Origin: Xenorhabdus kozodoii
GTDB lineage: Bacteria > Pseudomonadota > Gammaproteobacteria > Enterobacterales > Enterobacteriaceae
Assembly (NCBI RefSeq): GCF_002632875.1
Contig: NZ_NJCX01000004.1
Location: 1-60,456 of the forward strand
DNA: 60,456 bases
Reading direction: 5' to 3'
Position 1 is the first letter of the stretch, and each line of letters opens with the position of its first letter. The translations under genes and the position numbers were made by a program. The notes below the pieces were generated by a model. It had not been told where the DNA came from. It searched no databases and saw only the letters and a program-made list of their open reading frames with translations. Below are positions 46,156 through 55,610 of this stretch, one piece after another.

Positions 46156-46182
46156 TCCGTGTCAATAACGCAGAAAAACAGC

Positions 46183-46203
46183 GGGGCAGTCCAGGACTGC
46201 CCC
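46183..46203 (-). terminator. Terminator between glpQ and epmA
   Basis: GGGGCAGTC / GACTGCCCC with a 3-base loop; on the minus strand a TTTTT tract follows closely. Serves epmA, perhaps also glpQ. Confidence 0.75.
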
Positions 46204-46234
46204 AATCATGACCCAATGCGACATCAATAATGTG

Positions 46235-47212
46235 TCACGAGATCCCCACTGGAAAAGCAATAACCTCGCTAATCCGCTCAGCCCCTAACGCCAGCATGAT
46301 CAGACGATCTACCCCTAATGCGACACCCGCACATTCAGGCATTCCGTGAGCAAGGGCTGCCAGCAGATATTCATCAATCGGCTGAACCGGTAAGCCCATC
46401 GCTTCACGTTTACGGTTATCCTGTTCGAAACGAAGACGTTGCTCATTACTGTCAGTCAGTTCACGAAAACCGTTCGCCAACTCCATGCCTTTGAAATAGA
46501 CTTCAAAGCGCTCCGCAACACGGTGATCTTCCTTGCTAATTTCCGCCAATGCCGCTTGAGATGCCGGAAAATGATAGATAAACGTCGGTTTTTCAATGCC
46601 GATCTGAGTTTCTACACCCATGACAAAAAGTAGCTGCAACAACGTGTCGCGATCTTCTTCCTGATCAGCAATATTACTGAGATCAAGTTTCGCCGCGACT
46701 TCACGCAATTTTTCTTTGCTTGCGGTCAGGGGATCAATCTCCAGATATCGCATGAAAGCCTGTTGGTAAGAAAGCGATTCGGCACTTTCACAATCCAGGA
46801 TCTGCTGCAACAAGTCATCCACTTCATTCATCAAGCGATACATGTCATAGTGCGGACGATACCACTCCAGCATGGTGAACTCTGGGTTATGATGACGACC
46901 CGCTTCCTCATTGCGAAAACTTTTCCCCATCTGATAAATGGAACCGCTTCCCGCTGCCAGCAGACGCTTCATGTGGTATTCAGGGCTAGTCATCAGGTAC
47001 AGAGTCAAGCCATCTGCCGCTCCCGGTCCAACGAATTGTGTCTGGAAAGGAACCAGATGAACGTCGGTGACAGTCGCCTGACTCATGGCAGGCGTTTCGA
47101 CTTCCAACACCCCACGATCTGCGAAAAAGCGCCGTATTTCTGCTAAAATCTTCGCCCTTTTCAATACATTGGCGATAGGGGCACTTGGCTGCCAATTCGC
47201 GTTTTCGTTCAT
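46235..47212 (-). CDS. epmA: Elongation factor P (R)-beta-lysine ligase
   Basis: 325 residues, the same length as E. coli EpmA (PoxA/GenX). It is a truncated class II lysyl-tRNA-synthetase paralogue without the anticodon-binding domain. Visible class II motifs are [21 protein letters not shown] (motif 2) and [12 protein letters not shown] (motif 3). It attaches beta-lysine to the conserved lysine of EF-P, helping translate polyproline. It neighbours frdABCD as in E. coli, though an orphan gene and a repeat now lie between. Confidence 0.97.
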   Translation of the reverse strand: MNENANWQPSAPIANVLKRAKILAEIRRFFADRGVLEVETPAMSQATVTDVHLVPFQTQFVGPGAADGLTLYLMTSPEYHMKRLLAAGSGSIYQMGKSFRNEEAGRHHNPEFTMLEWYRPHYDMYRLMNEVDDLLQQILDCESAESLSYQQAFMRYLEIDPLTASKEKLREVAAKLDLSNIADQEEDRDTLLQLLFVMGVETQIGIEKPTFIYHFPASQAALAEISKEDHRVAERFEVYFKGMELANGFRELTDSNEQRLRFEQDNRKREAMGLPVQPIDEYLLAALAHGMPECAGVALGVDRLIMLALGAERISEVIAFPVGIS

Positions 47213-47461
47213 ATTCCTATGACTCCAAAATAAAACAAAACGCGCAGTTTACCTTCATCAAGCCTATCAGACAATTCATTGCGCCCAATTTCTTTATGCC
47301 CTTATTCTTTATACACTTAATTTTTTGATTTTCAGCTTGATTAATTATTTCGTTATTCTTTTATTTATGCTGAAAGAATATGGAAGTCCCTATCCATATT
47401 TCATAATATTTTTTGCAAACATCATCGACAACTCTTTTGGGTTGCAATTGGAAAAATTCAT

Positions 47462-47779
47462 TTAAGCATTATATGTAATGATAACGCCTGTGATGTACCT
47501 TTCATTATGAGAGCCAACAAACCCATTGGTTTTTAATGTCACAAATTTGTTATTTAATAACGCGAGCAGTAGCGTTGTATATACGCCTCCACCTTCTATC
47601 TGACCATTGGCATTTGTTAAATAAAAATTATTATGTTCATATCCCAGCGAATCTTTAAATGTCACTTCAACATTATTAGTTGATAATGCCTCAAATTGTG
47701 GGTAAGTTTCCAATTGTAGAATTGTCACATTGCCATAATATTCAGGTTCACCCTGATCTTCTCGTTGTTCATCATTCAT
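47462..47779 (-). CDS. Orphan 105-residue protein, function unknown
   Basis: Starts at the ATG of MNDEQRE (AAGGGG 8 bases upstream); a GTG three codons earlier is less likely. There is no signal peptide and no membrane segment. After an acidic N-terminus it is beta-rich: YGNVTILQLETYPQ, VEVTFKDS, NNFYLTNANGQIEGGGVYTTLLLALLNNKFVTLKTNG, ITGVIITYN. The pattern strand, asparagine/glycine loop, helix TTLLLALLNN, strand VTLKT recalls the OB-fold of AB5-toxin B subunits (SubB type), but this is only a fold impression. I do not recognise the family. It stands between epmA and frdA, with a family A repeat just upstream of its start, in a place where E. coli has no gene. Confidence 0.75.
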   Translation of the reverse strand: MNDEQREDQGEPEYYGNVTILQLETYPQFEALSTNNVEVTFKDSLGYEHNNFYLTNANGQIEGGGVYTTLLLALLNNKFVTLKTNGFVGSHNERYITGVIITYNA

Positions 47780-47811
47780 AATAAACACCCCTTAAAGTAG
47801 TTAGTTACATA

Positions 47812-47915
47812 TATACGCATTAAACTTCAAGTTGCAATTTACAACACGATATGAAACCTGATTTCTCCCCGCGAAGCGGGGGATATAAGACGCATCTTGA
47901 AAGGCCACTGATATA
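47812..47915. repeat. Family A palindromic repeat, copy 5 (variant left end)
   Basis: Left half TATACGCATTAAACTTCAAG and GTTGCAATTTACAACA; centre CTCCCCGCGAAGCGGGG; right end GCATCTTGAAAGGCCACTGATATA. The left end is the same variant as the right end of the degenerate copy at 17551-17635. Confidence 0.85.
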
Positions 47916-48202
47916 ACTTAATAATAACCTTCTTGTTATCCAAAATAATGAATTCTATTACTTAATCTTGCTTGAATTACACTAATGAAATTATGTCAAC
48001 ATTAATATGTCGTTTTTGAGTAAATAAAAATATGCTCCAGATCACACTTTATCAGCAAAATCCCACAAAACCCGCATCCATATCAAATTTACCCCCTATA
48101 TTGTTCGTTATAATTAAACCCTATAAAAAATAGTAGATAGTGTTCTTTTAACTGATTTTTGATTCACTTCAATTGATCCCACTTGAACAATGGAGAAGAG
48201 CA
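47916..48202 (+). promoter_or_regulatory. frdA upstream region
   Basis: AT-rich, no gene. It should hold the anaerobically induced frd promoter. A TTGAT-TCAC-TTCAA string lies at 48159-48172, too near the start codon to be an activating FNR site, and no other clear site is seen. Confidence 0.4.
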
Positions 48203-49999
48203 GTGAAAACCTTCAATGTCGACCTCGCGATTATCGGAGCCGGTGGTGCCGGATTACGGGCTGCCATCGCTGCTGCTGAAGCCAATCCTCAACTCAACAT
48301 CGCCTTGCTCTCAAAAGTTTATCCCATGCGCAGCCATACCGTGGCCGCAGAAGGCGGATCGGCCGCCGTCACTCAGTCACACGATTCTTACGATTTTCAC
48401 TTCAATGACACGGTATCCGGTGGTGACTGGCTGTGTGAACAAGATGTGGTTGAGTATTTCGTCAAACATTGCCCGACAGAAATGATCCAGCTAGAGCAGT
48501 GGGGCTGCCCGTGGAGCCGAAAAGAGGATGGTTCTGTCAACGTGCGGCGTTTTGGGGGCATGAAGATTGAGCGCACCTGGTTTGCCGCCGATAAGACTGG
48601 CTTCCATATGCTCCATACCCTGTTCCAAACTTCGCTTAAGTATCCACAAATCCAGCGCTTTGATGAGCATTTTGTCCTCGATATTTTAGTGGATGAAGGA
48701 CACGTGCGCGGATTGGTTGCACTGAATATGATGGAAGGGACGAAAGTCCAGATCCGCGCAAATGCGGTCATTATGGCAACGGGCGGTGCCGGGCGGGTCT
48801 ACCGTTATAACACCAATGGCGGGATTGTTACAGGTGATGGCATGGGGATCGCATTCCGTCACGGCGTCCCCTTGCGCGATATGGAATTTGTGCAATATCA
48901 CCCAACCGGCCTGCCCGGTTCCGGTATTTTGATGACCGAAGGCTGTCGCGGTGAAGGCGGGATTCTGGTAAACAAGGACGGTTATCGCTATCTACAAGAT
49001 TATGGCTTGGGGCCAGAAACCCCACTTGGACAGCCTGAAAACAAATATATGGAATTAGGTCCGCGCGACAAAGTGTCCCAGGCATTCTGGCATGAGTGGC
49101 GGGCAGGCCGTACCATCGCAACGCCGCGCGGCGATGTCGTACATCTGGATTTGCGTCATTTGGGGGAGAAAAAACTGCTCGAACGTTTGCCATTTATCTG
49201 TGAGCTGGCAAAAGCCTATGTCGGCGTTGATCCTGTCAAACAGCCAATTCCCGTTCGCCCAACGGCACATTACACCATGGGCGGAATCGAAACCAATCAA
49301 CAATGCGAAACACGTATCAAGGGATTGTTCGCTATCGGGGAATGCGCCTCTGTTGGCCTGCATGGTGCAAATCGTCTTGGCTCTAACTCGCTGGCTGAAT
49401 TGGTTGTCTTTGGACGGCTGGCCGGTGAAGAAGCGGTCAAGCATATCCAGAACGTCAAACCCGCCAATCATAGCGTATTGGATGCCCAGGTCCGTGATGT
49501 TGAAGATAAACTGAATAGGTTGCTAAATCAGAAAGGCGGCGAAAACTGGGCGAAAATCCGCGATGAACTGGGAACATCAATGGAAGAAGGTTGCGGCATT
49601 TATCGCACACCAGAACTTATGCAGAAAACCATCGACAAAATTGCTGAACTCAAAGAACGTTTTAGACATATCGAAATTAGCGACCGTTCCAGCGTATTCA
49701 ATACCGATCTGCTCTACACCATTGAATTAGGGTTTGGCTTGGATGTCGCTGAATGTATGGCGCATTCGGCCATCAATCGCAAAGAATCCCGTGGCGCCCA
49801 CCAGCGCCTTGATGAAGGTTGTACCGAACGTGATGATGAGAATTTCCTGAAACATACGCTGGCACGCTATAACCCAGAAGGCGCCCCACATCTGGAATAC
49901 AGTGAGGTGAAGATCACCAAATCTCAACCCGCAAAACGGGTCTATGGTGGTGAAGCGGCGGCACAAGAGAAAAAACAGAAGGAGCAAGCGAATGGCTGA
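48203..49999 (+). CDS. frdA: Fumarate reductase flavoprotein subunit
   Basis: 598 residues (E. coli 602). The start is GTG at 48203, as in E. coli, with GGAGAAGAG upstream; an extended frame from 48173 is rejected. The FAD loop is [18 protein letters not shown], the His in [13 protein letters not shown] carries the covalent FAD, and the substrate site HPTGLPGSG and the active arginine region [14 protein letters not shown] are present. It reduces fumarate to succinate in anaerobic respiration at the inner face of the membrane. Its stop overlaps frdB by 8 bases. Confidence 0.98.
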   Translation: MKTFNVDLAIIGAGGAGLRAAIAAAEANPQLNIALLSKVYPMRSHTVAAEGGSAAVTQSHDSYDFHFNDTVSGGDWLCEQDVVEYFVKHCPTEMIQLEQWGCPWSRKEDGSVNVRRFGGMKIERTWFAADKTGFHMLHTLFQTSLKYPQIQRFDEHFVLDILVDEGHVRGLVALNMMEGTKVQIRANAVIMATGGAGRVYRYNTNGGIVTGDGMGIAFRHGVPLRDMEFVQYHPTGLPGSGILMTEGCRGEGGILVNKDGYRYLQDYGLGPETPLGQPENKYMELGPRDKVSQAFWHEWRAGRTIATPRGDVVHLDLRHLGEKKLLERLPFICELAKAYVGVDPVKQPIPVRPTAHYTMGGIETNQQCETRIKGLFAIGECASVGLHGANRLGSNSLAELVVFGRLAGEEAVKHIQNVKPANHSVLDAQVRDVEDKLNRLLNQKGGENWAKIRDELGTSMEEGCGIYRTPELMQKTIDKIAELKERFRHIEISDRSSVFNTDLLYTIELGFGLDVAECMAHSAINRKESRGAHQRLDEGCTERDDENFLKHTLARYNPEGAPHLEYSEVKITKSQPAKRVYGGEAAAQEKKQKEQANG

Positions 50000-50726
50000 G
50001 ATGAATAATCTGAAAATGGAAGTCATGCGCTATAACCCGGAAATCGACAATGAACCCCATTTCGTCACTTATGAAGTGCCTTACGATGAGCAAACTTCAC
50101 TGCTGGATGCATTGGGTTATATCAAGGACAATCTGGCGCCCGACCTCTCTTACCGCTGGTCTTGTCGCATGGCAATTTGTGGCTCCTGCGGCATGATGGT
50201 AAACCGTGTACCGAAACTGGCCTGTAAAACCTTCCTGCGCGATTACGCCCAGGGCATGAAAGTTGAAGCGCTGGGTAATTTCCCTATTGAACGGGATTTG
50301 GTTGTAGATATGACTCACTTTATTGAGAGTCTGGAAGCGATCAAACCTTATATCATTGGCAATGATCGTCAACCTGCCGATGGGCCAAGTGTGCAGACGC
50401 CCGCCCAAATGGCGAAGTATCATCAGTTTTCCGGTTGTATCAATTGTGGCTTGTGCTATGCGGCCTGTCCGCAATTTGGCCTGAATCCTGAATTTATTGG
50501 ACCTGCGGCGGTCACACTGGCTCACCGCTATAACCTTGATAGCCGCGACCACGGCAAGAAAGAACGTATGCCGCAAATCAACAGCGATAATGGCGTCTGG
50601 TCTTGCACTTTTGTCGGCTACTGCTCTGAAGTGTGCCCGAAACATGTCGATCCGGCCGGTGCGATCCAGCAAAGCAAGGCAGAAAGCGCCAAAGATTTTC
50701 TGATCTCCATGCTGAAACCACAATAA
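49992..50726 (+). CDS. frdB: Fumarate reductase iron-sulfur subunit
   Basis: 244 residues, as in E. coli. The start is the ATG that overlaps the frdA stop (ATGGCTGA). 2Fe-2S cysteines in [16 protein letters not shown], 4Fe-4S in [12 protein letters not shown] and the 3Fe-4S/4Fe cluster cysteines in [12 protein letters not shown] carry electrons from menaquinol to FrdA. Confidence 0.98.
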   Translation: MAEMNNLKMEVMRYNPEIDNEPHFVTYEVPYDEQTSLLDALGYIKDNLAPDLSYRWSCRMAICGSCGMMVNRVPKLACKTFLRDYAQGMKVEALGNFPIERDLVVDMTHFIESLEAIKPYIIGNDRQPADGPSVQTPAQMAKYHQFSGCINCGLCYAACPQFGLNPEFIGPAAVTLAHRYNLDSRDHGKKERMPQINSDNGVWSCTFVGYCSEVCPKHVDPAGAIQQSKAESAKDFLISMLKPQ

Positions 50727-50740
50727 GGGAGGAAAAAGTA

Positions 50741-51136
50741 ATGACGACAAAACGTAAGCCTTATGTGCGGGGTATGGAAACGCATTGGTGGCATAAACTG
50801 GGTTTTTATCGCTTCTATATGTTGCGGGAAGGGACCGCCATTCCCACGGTTTGGTTCAGTATCTTGGTACTTTACGGCTTGTTCGCCCTGAAAAGTGGCC
50901 CTGAAAGTTGGGCGGGATTTGTCTCTTTTCTGCAAAACCCACTGGTGTTGCTGGTGAATATCATCACCTTGCTGGCGGCATTGCTGCATACTAAAACATG
51001 GTTTGAGCTGGCACCTAAGGCTCTCAATCTCATTGTTAAAAATGAGAAAATGCCGCCAGAACCCATTATCAAACTGCTATGGGCAATCACGATCATTGCT
51101 AGCGCCGTGATCCTCGGCATCGCCCTGCTTTTCTGA
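50741..51136 (+). CDS. frdC: Fumarate reductase membrane subunit C
   Basis: 131 residues, as in E. coli, starting [10 protein letters not shown] after AGGGAGGAAA. Three membrane segments (about 30-50, 65-90, 108-130). Anchors FrdAB and helps bind menaquinol; a longer upstream frame overlaps frdB and is not used. Confidence 0.97.
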   Translation: MTTKRKPYVRGMETHWWHKLGFYRFYMLREGTAIPTVWFSILVLYGLFALKSGPESWAGFVSFLQNPLVLLVNIITLLAALLHTKTWFELAPKALNLIVKNEKMPPEPIIKLLWAITIIASAVILGIALLF

Positions 51137-51151
51137 CCCAAGGAGGATCTG

Positions 51152-51505
51152 ATGAATCAAGTACCTAAGCGTTCCGATGAACCGATTTTCTGGGGGCTGT
51201 TTGGTGCCGGCGGCATGTGGAGCGCGATTATTGGGCCAGCCATTATTTTGCTACTGGGTATCTTGCTGCCACTGGGATTGGCGCCAGAGGCGCTTTCTTA
51301 TGAACGCATCCTGACATTTTGCCAGAGTTTTATTGGCCGTGTCTTTTTGCTGTTGATGATTAGCCTGCCTTTATGGTGTGGTTTGCACCGCTTACATCAT
51401 GGCATGCACGATTTGCAAATCCCTATTCCTGCCAGTAAATGGGTGTTTTATGGTGCCGCCGCGATTTTAACGGTGATCGCCCTGATTGGCGTTTTTACGC
51501 TGTAA
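51152..51505 (+). CDS. frdD: Fumarate reductase membrane subunit D
   Basis: 117 residues (E. coli 119), three membrane segments, with the conserved [19 protein letters not shown] lies just before the ATG. Last gene of frdABCD, followed by a strong terminator. Confidence 0.97.
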   Translation: MNQVPKRSDEPIFWGLFGAGGMWSAIIGPAIILLLGILLPLGLAPEALSYERILTFCQSFIGRVFLLLMISLPLWCGLHRLHHGMHDLQIPIPASKWVFYGAAAILTVIALIGVFTL

Positions 51506-51531
51506 TTGCACACACTGGTTGCAATCCTGAA

Positions 51532-51562
51532 AAAAAGTCTGCGGATAAACCGCAGACTTTTT
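51532..51562 (+). terminator. frdABCD terminator
   Basis: AAAAAGTCTGCGG / CCGCAGACTTTTT (13-bp stem, 5-base loop). Convergent with the TonB-receptor gene; likely bidirectional. Confidence 0.9.
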
Positions 51563-51598
51563 ACGCAAGGTATTTTGGAAACCTTTACGCGATGCTTA

Positions 51599-53689
51599 TT
51601 AGAACTTATAAGAAATTGTCGCTTTATATGTGCGGCCTTTTTCTTCTTGTCCTTGGTAAGTATTCAAATAGTAAGAGTGCTCGTTGTGACGTTTATCGAA
51701 GACATTATCGATGCCAAACTGAAGTTCTGTATTTTTAAATGTCCCTAATTTTGGCGCCCAAGAGATATACATATTACTTACGCCATATCCCCGTTTATGT
51801 ACATCGACGATAATCTCTTCTTTCTTATCGTTTCGGGTTTTACCTTTTGAGTTTTTTGACAGAACAAAGCGAGTATTCCAACCGAGTTCAATATCGGTTT
51901 TGTCAAACAGGTAACTACCACCCACAGTGATAGAGTCACCCACTGACGGCATAAACTCTAATCCTTTGGTAAAGGCTTTGTTAATTAACTCATTACCTTC
52001 AATAATTTTATTATTGACTTTGGCATAAGTGGCTTTTAAAGATACATTATCCAGTTTATAGCCAGCCGCTAATTCAAACCCTTGCAGTCTGGCTTTCGGG
52101 AGATTATGTAGCTCATTCTTGGCCAAGGTTGTAGACAGGTTTTTAAAGTTTGTTTGGAACACTTTACCTGATACCACTAATGAATCATTGTCTGCAAAAA
52201 CACTCGGATAAGCGCCAGCCAAACCCGTTTCCAGATTGTAACCGGTTGTGGCTTTCAGGTTATTGCTCTGGTTGGAGAATCCCATCAGCTCTTTGCCCAA
52301 TGGACCTCTAAACAGTTCGGTATAGTTGGCAAATAAAGTGGTATATGCCCCAAGCTCGTATTTCAAGCCAAGTGCTTTGGAGACATGAGCGTAAGTTCTC
52401 TCAAACGGCTGATGCTGTTTATTAACGGTATGGTATTTATAGTAATCCCATCTGATACCCGGTATGACGTGAAAATCAGCCAATTGAATATCATCTTCTA
52501 AGTAAATGGATGATGAATTTGCTTTTTCTAGTTCTTTTTTATGAATATTTTCATCTTCATCAGTGTATCCCATTCGGGTATCAAAATATTCATACCCATA
52601 GGTTAAGGCATGGGATAATTTCTGGGTATCAAAACTAGAGGTATTACGAATCTTAATACCTTGGGTTTCAACAATACTCTTAAATCCGCTCCCATCACCA
52701 TTTAGGGGTTTCATATGGGTAGAGGTTTGTTCCGTATGATAAGCGGATACTTTTAAGTCAATGAGGTCATTATCAACGGGCGCATAGCCATAAATGATAT
52801 TATGGGTGTCACGGTCAATGGCATACTTCGCTTTCTTGCCATTATTGACGTCTTGTCCAAAATTCAATCGGAAACTGGTTGCTGCATCATTTTTATAATG
52901 TTCTTTTGATACATTAATATACTGCTCATCCGTCAGATTAAATTTCGCTTTCAATAAGTAATTGAATAATCTTCCATCTGTCGGGATAGACTCTCGCCCG
53001 CTATTATCCCTGCCAGACATAGAGTTATGCATATTGCGATGGGTAAAGTAACCTAATAAATCAGCAGCACCTAATCGACCATAGGTCGCTAAGGATTGTT
53101 GGAATTCGGAACCATTGCTTGAGTAGTTTAATTTTCCTTTGGCGCCAAATAATTGTCCCGGCTCTAACAGATCCCCCGCATCAACGGTTTCAAATTTTAA
53201 TGCACCACCAATAGCACCTGTATCGTAGGTAATACTGTTACTACCGACTTTGATATCAACCTGCTTTAGCATTTCAGGATCGATGCCGTAATTGCCGGCA
53301 TGGTGGAAGTGATATCCCTCTTGTCTTGCACCATCAATTGTCACGTTGATGAATTGGTCGTCCATGCCACGGATTTTAAAGCGTTGCCCTAAAGCGCTAG
53401 GGTGACCGGCTTGTACACCCGGTACATTTTTTAAAATTTCACCGACACTTTGTGCTTGTTTGACCCTGATTTCATTGCGGCTGACTTTTCTTTCTTCTGG
53501 TGCGCCTTGGGCATTATTATCCGCAATAACAACCAGGGTATCACTGACATCAGTCGTTCTTTTTGTCGTGTTTTCAGTACTTGCAAAGGCGTTGGTGGAG
53601 ATAGCCACTGTCAGCATAGATGCGGACATCAAAGGAACACACAGGCCATTTTTCGCCAGGCTAGCGTAAATTTTGGTAATTTTAGACAT
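51599..53689 (-). CDS. TonB-dependent outer-membrane receptor, heme/hemoglobin-receptor type
   Basis: 696 residues. A signal peptide ends near Ala36 (TNAFA/STE). A TonB box DTLVVI starts at 50. The plug follows (VGEILKNVPGVQAG, FKIRGMDDQFINVTIDG), then a 22-strand barrel closing with a C-terminal Phe (ISYKF). LFRGP and SNNLKATTGYNLETG correspond to the FRAP and NPNL boxes of heme/hemoglobin receptors. The histidine usually found between these boxes is missing here, so heme specificity is uncertain; other iron or hemoprotein ligands are possible. It is a single gene, with no tonB, heme permease or hemophore next to it. A Fur-like box and a 31-bp palindrome lie just upstream. Confidence 0.9.
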   Translation of the reverse strand: MSKITKIYASLAKNGLCVPLMSASMLTVAISTNAFASTENTTKRTTDVSDTLVVIADNNAQGAPEERKVSRNEIRVKQAQSVGEILKNVPGVQAGHPSALGQRFKIRGMDDQFINVTIDGARQEGYHFHHAGNYGIDPEMLKQVDIKVGSNSITYDTGAIGGALKFETVDAGDLLEPGQLFGAKGKLNYSSNGSEFQQSLATYGRLGAADLLGYFTHRNMHNSMSGRDNSGRESIPTDGRLFNYLLKAKFNLTDEQYINVSKEHYKNDAATSFRLNFGQDVNNGKKAKYAIDRDTHNIIYGYAPVDNDLIDLKVSAYHTEQTSTHMKPLNGDGSGFKSIVETQGIKIRNTSSFDTQKLSHALTYGYEYFDTRMGYTDEDENIHKKELEKANSSSIYLEDDIQLADFHVIPGIRWDYYKYHTVNKQHQPFERTYAHVSKALGLKYELGAYTTLFANYTELFRGPLGKELMGFSNQSNNLKATTGYNLETGLAGAYPSVFADNDSLVVSGKVFQTNFKNLSTTLAKNELHNLPKARLQGFELAAGYKLDNVSLKATYAKVNNKIIEGNELINKAFTKGLEFMPSVGDSITVGGSYLFDKTDIELGWNTRFVLSKNSKGKTRNDKKEEIIVDVHKRGYGVSNMYISWAPKLGTFKNTELQFGIDNVFDKRHNEHSYYLNTYQGQEEKGRTYKATISYKF

Positions 53690-53707
53690 TTATTTTCAAT
53701 CAAGGAT

Positions 53708-53726
53708 ACTATTGAGAAGCATTATT
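53708..53726 (-). promoter_or_regulatory. Fur-like box of the TonB-receptor gene
   Basis: ACTATTGAGAAGCATTATT matches the 19-bp Fur consensus GATAATGATAATCATTATC at 13 positions and lies about 20 bases before the start codon. Fits iron-repressed expression. Confidence 0.5.
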
Positions 53727-53755
53727 ATTTACATTTCTAAGGGAAATGTAAATAA
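53725..53755. promoter_or_regulatory. 31-bp perfect palindrome upstream of the TonB-receptor gene
   Basis: TTATTTACATTTC and its exact complement GAAATGTAAATAA flank five bases (TAAGG). It abuts the Fur-like box. Could be an operator of another regulator, a leader hairpin, or the terminator of the upstream biotin-carboxylase operon read on the same strand. Confidence 0.5.
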
Positions 53756-53843
53756 CTTTAAAGATGAGTATGGGATATATCGGGGTGCGGAAGGCAGGAT
53801 CAGCCGATCCTGCTATTTTAATCAATATTACTACCCGATGTTT

Positions 53844-55610
53844 CTATTCTATGTTCGCCAAGACATGCTCTGCATCGTGATAACTTCCTGCCTGGGCACA
53901 GAATGTGATTTTTCCTGAACGGGGGGCATGGATTTGTACTTCCATTTTCATGGCTTCCATAACGGCAATCACATCACCCTCACTGACTTTTTCACCCTCT
54001 TCAACCAGCCAAGCATGCAGGATACCGGATATAGGGGCTTTGACCTGACGGGGATCTTCCGGCTGTTTTTCCTTTACCGCAGGCAACGAAAATGGCTGTT
54101 CACTAACAGGAACTAAATGCGCCCATAAATTCGCTGGCAATCCCAATTCATGTCTGCGGCCATCAATCTCAATAAAAGTGCGGGTGATTTCTTTATCCTC
54201 TGGCGGAAATTGGCGTAGCGAAGCCTCTAATTCATTGACAAAATCGGTTTCAATCCAGCGGGTATGGACATTGAACTGATCACCAGCAATAAAATCAGGA
54301 TGCGCCATCACTGCTTGATGGAAAGGTAATACAGAGGCCACGCCGTGGATCTTAAACTCTTTCAATGCCCGACGTGCCCGAACAATGGCCTGTTCCCTGG
54401 TCGCCCCGGTAACAATTAATTTCGCCATGAGTGAATCAAAGGTTGCCGGAATTGTGGAATCCTCAATCACACCAGAATCCAGACGAATGCCAGGGCCGGC
54501 GGGTGGGATAAATTCGGTAATGATGCCAGACGTTGGCAGGAAACCTTTAGCGGCATCTTCCGCATTAATGCGAAACTCAAACGAATGCCCCCTTGGGATA
54601 GGGGTTTCCTGAATGCTTAACGGATAACCTTCCGCAACTCGCAATTGCTCGATCACCAAATCAATGCCCGTTGTCTCTTCTGTTACGGGGTGTTCTACTT
54701 GTAAGCGAGTATTAACTTCCAAGAAAGAAAGTGTGCCATCTGCGCTGAGTAAAAATTCTACTGTACCCGCTCCCACATAATTGGCTGCTGCACAAATGGC
54801 TTTTGCTGACTGGTGAATACGTTCTCTTTGTTCCTGGGTTAAAAATGGCGCAGGGGCTTCTTCCACCAACTTTTGGTTACGACGTTGCAAAGAGCAATCA
54901 CGGGTGCCAAGTACCACCACATGCCCCTGTTTGTCCGCAATAACCTGTGCTTCAATATGGCGCGGTTTATCCAAAAATTGCTCAATAAAACATTCACCAC
55001 GACCAAATGCTGCTGTCGCCTCACGTACCGCCGAGTGATAAAGCTCTGCCACTTCATCCATGCGCCAGACAACTTTCAAGCCCCGTCCTCCCCCACCAAA
55101 AGCCGCTTTGATGGCAATCGGTAAGCCATGCTGCTCCGCGAAGTCAACGACTTCCTGTACAGTGTTAACTGGCTCTGATGTCCCGACAACCAACGGTGCT
55201 CCCACTTGCTGGGCTATCTTACGCGCCTGAACTTTATCGCCTAACTTATTAATCGTTTCAGGGTTAGGGCCAATCCAAATTAAGCCAGCATCAATCACGG
55301 CCTGAGCGAATTCCGCTCGCTCAGATAAAAAGCCGTAACCGGGATGCACCATCGTTGCCCCTGAGCTCTTCGCCACATCCAGCAACCGGGGAATATTGAG
55401 GTAAGTTTCTGTAGGACTATTTCCTCCCAGCGCATAAGCCTCATCAGCCAATTGAACATGCTGGGCGTTGATATCAACATCTGCATAGACAGCAACGGTC
55501 TGTACGCCATAATCGCGGCAAGCCCGAATGATCCGGACGGCAATCTCACCACGGTTGGCAATCAGCACTTTCTTATTACGATGATTTAAATTGTTCACAG
55601 TGGTGTTCAT
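53844..55610 (-). CDS. Biotin carboxylase-biotin carrier fusion of a PxpABC-linked enzyme
   Basis: 588 residues. Residues 14-460 are a biotin carboxylase ([20 protein letters not shown]-grasp loop [27 protein letters not shown]). After a linker, residues about 515-588 are a biotinyl domain with the biotin-accepting Lys555 in EAMKME. So the protein carries out the first half-reaction (ATP, bicarbonate) and holds the carboxyl-biotin. Its ATG overlaps the stop of the PxpB-PxpC gene (ATGA), so the two are co-translated. No acetyl-CoA-type carboxyltransferase is nearby; the PxpC/KipA part is homologous to the carboxyltransferase half of urea carboxylase. It is not the housekeeping accC, which is fused to nothing and sits with accB. 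Confidence 0.85.
   Translation of the reverse strand: MNTTVNNLNHRNKKVLIANRGEIAVRIIRACRDYGVQTVAVYADVDINAQHVQLADEAYALGGNSPTETYLNIPRLLDVAKSSGATMVHPGYGFLSERAEFAQAVIDAGLIWIGPNPETINKLGDKVQARKIAQQVGAPLVVGTSEPVNTVQEVVDFAEQHGLPIAIKAAFGGGGRGLKVVWRMDEVAELYHSAVREATAAFGRGECFIEQFLDKPRHIEAQVIADKQGHVVVLGTRDCSLQRRNQKLVEEAPAPFLTQEQRERIHQSAKAICAAANYVGAGTVEFLLSADGTLSFLEVNTRLQVEHPVTEETTGIDLVIEQLRVAEGYPLSIQETPIPRGHSFEFRINAEDAAKGFLPTSGIITEFIPPAGPGIRLDSGVIEDSTIPATFDSLMAKLIVTGATREQAIVRARRALKEFKIHGVASVLPFHQAVMAHPDFIAGDQFNVHTRWIETDFVNELEASLRQFPPEDKEITRTFIEIDGRRHELGLPANLWAHLVPVSEQPFSLPAVKEKQPEDPRQVKAPISGILHAWLVEEGEKVSEGDVIAVMEAMKMEVQIHAPRSGKITFCAQAGSYHDAEHVLANIE

Noticed and set aside
48159-48172. FNR-like TTGAT-TCAC-TTCAA before frdA
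   Set aside because: Centre is only about 37 bases before the GTG start, so an activating position near -41.5 would put the transcription start inside the gene.
48173-48202. Ten-codon upstream extension of frdA
   Set aside because: The GTG at 48203 has the Shine-Dalgarno and matches E. coli FrdA; the extension has neither.
53844-55610. Housekeeping accC
   Set aside because: The C-terminal biotinyl domain and the coupling to pxpBC do not fit bacterial AccC, which is a separate chain next to accB.
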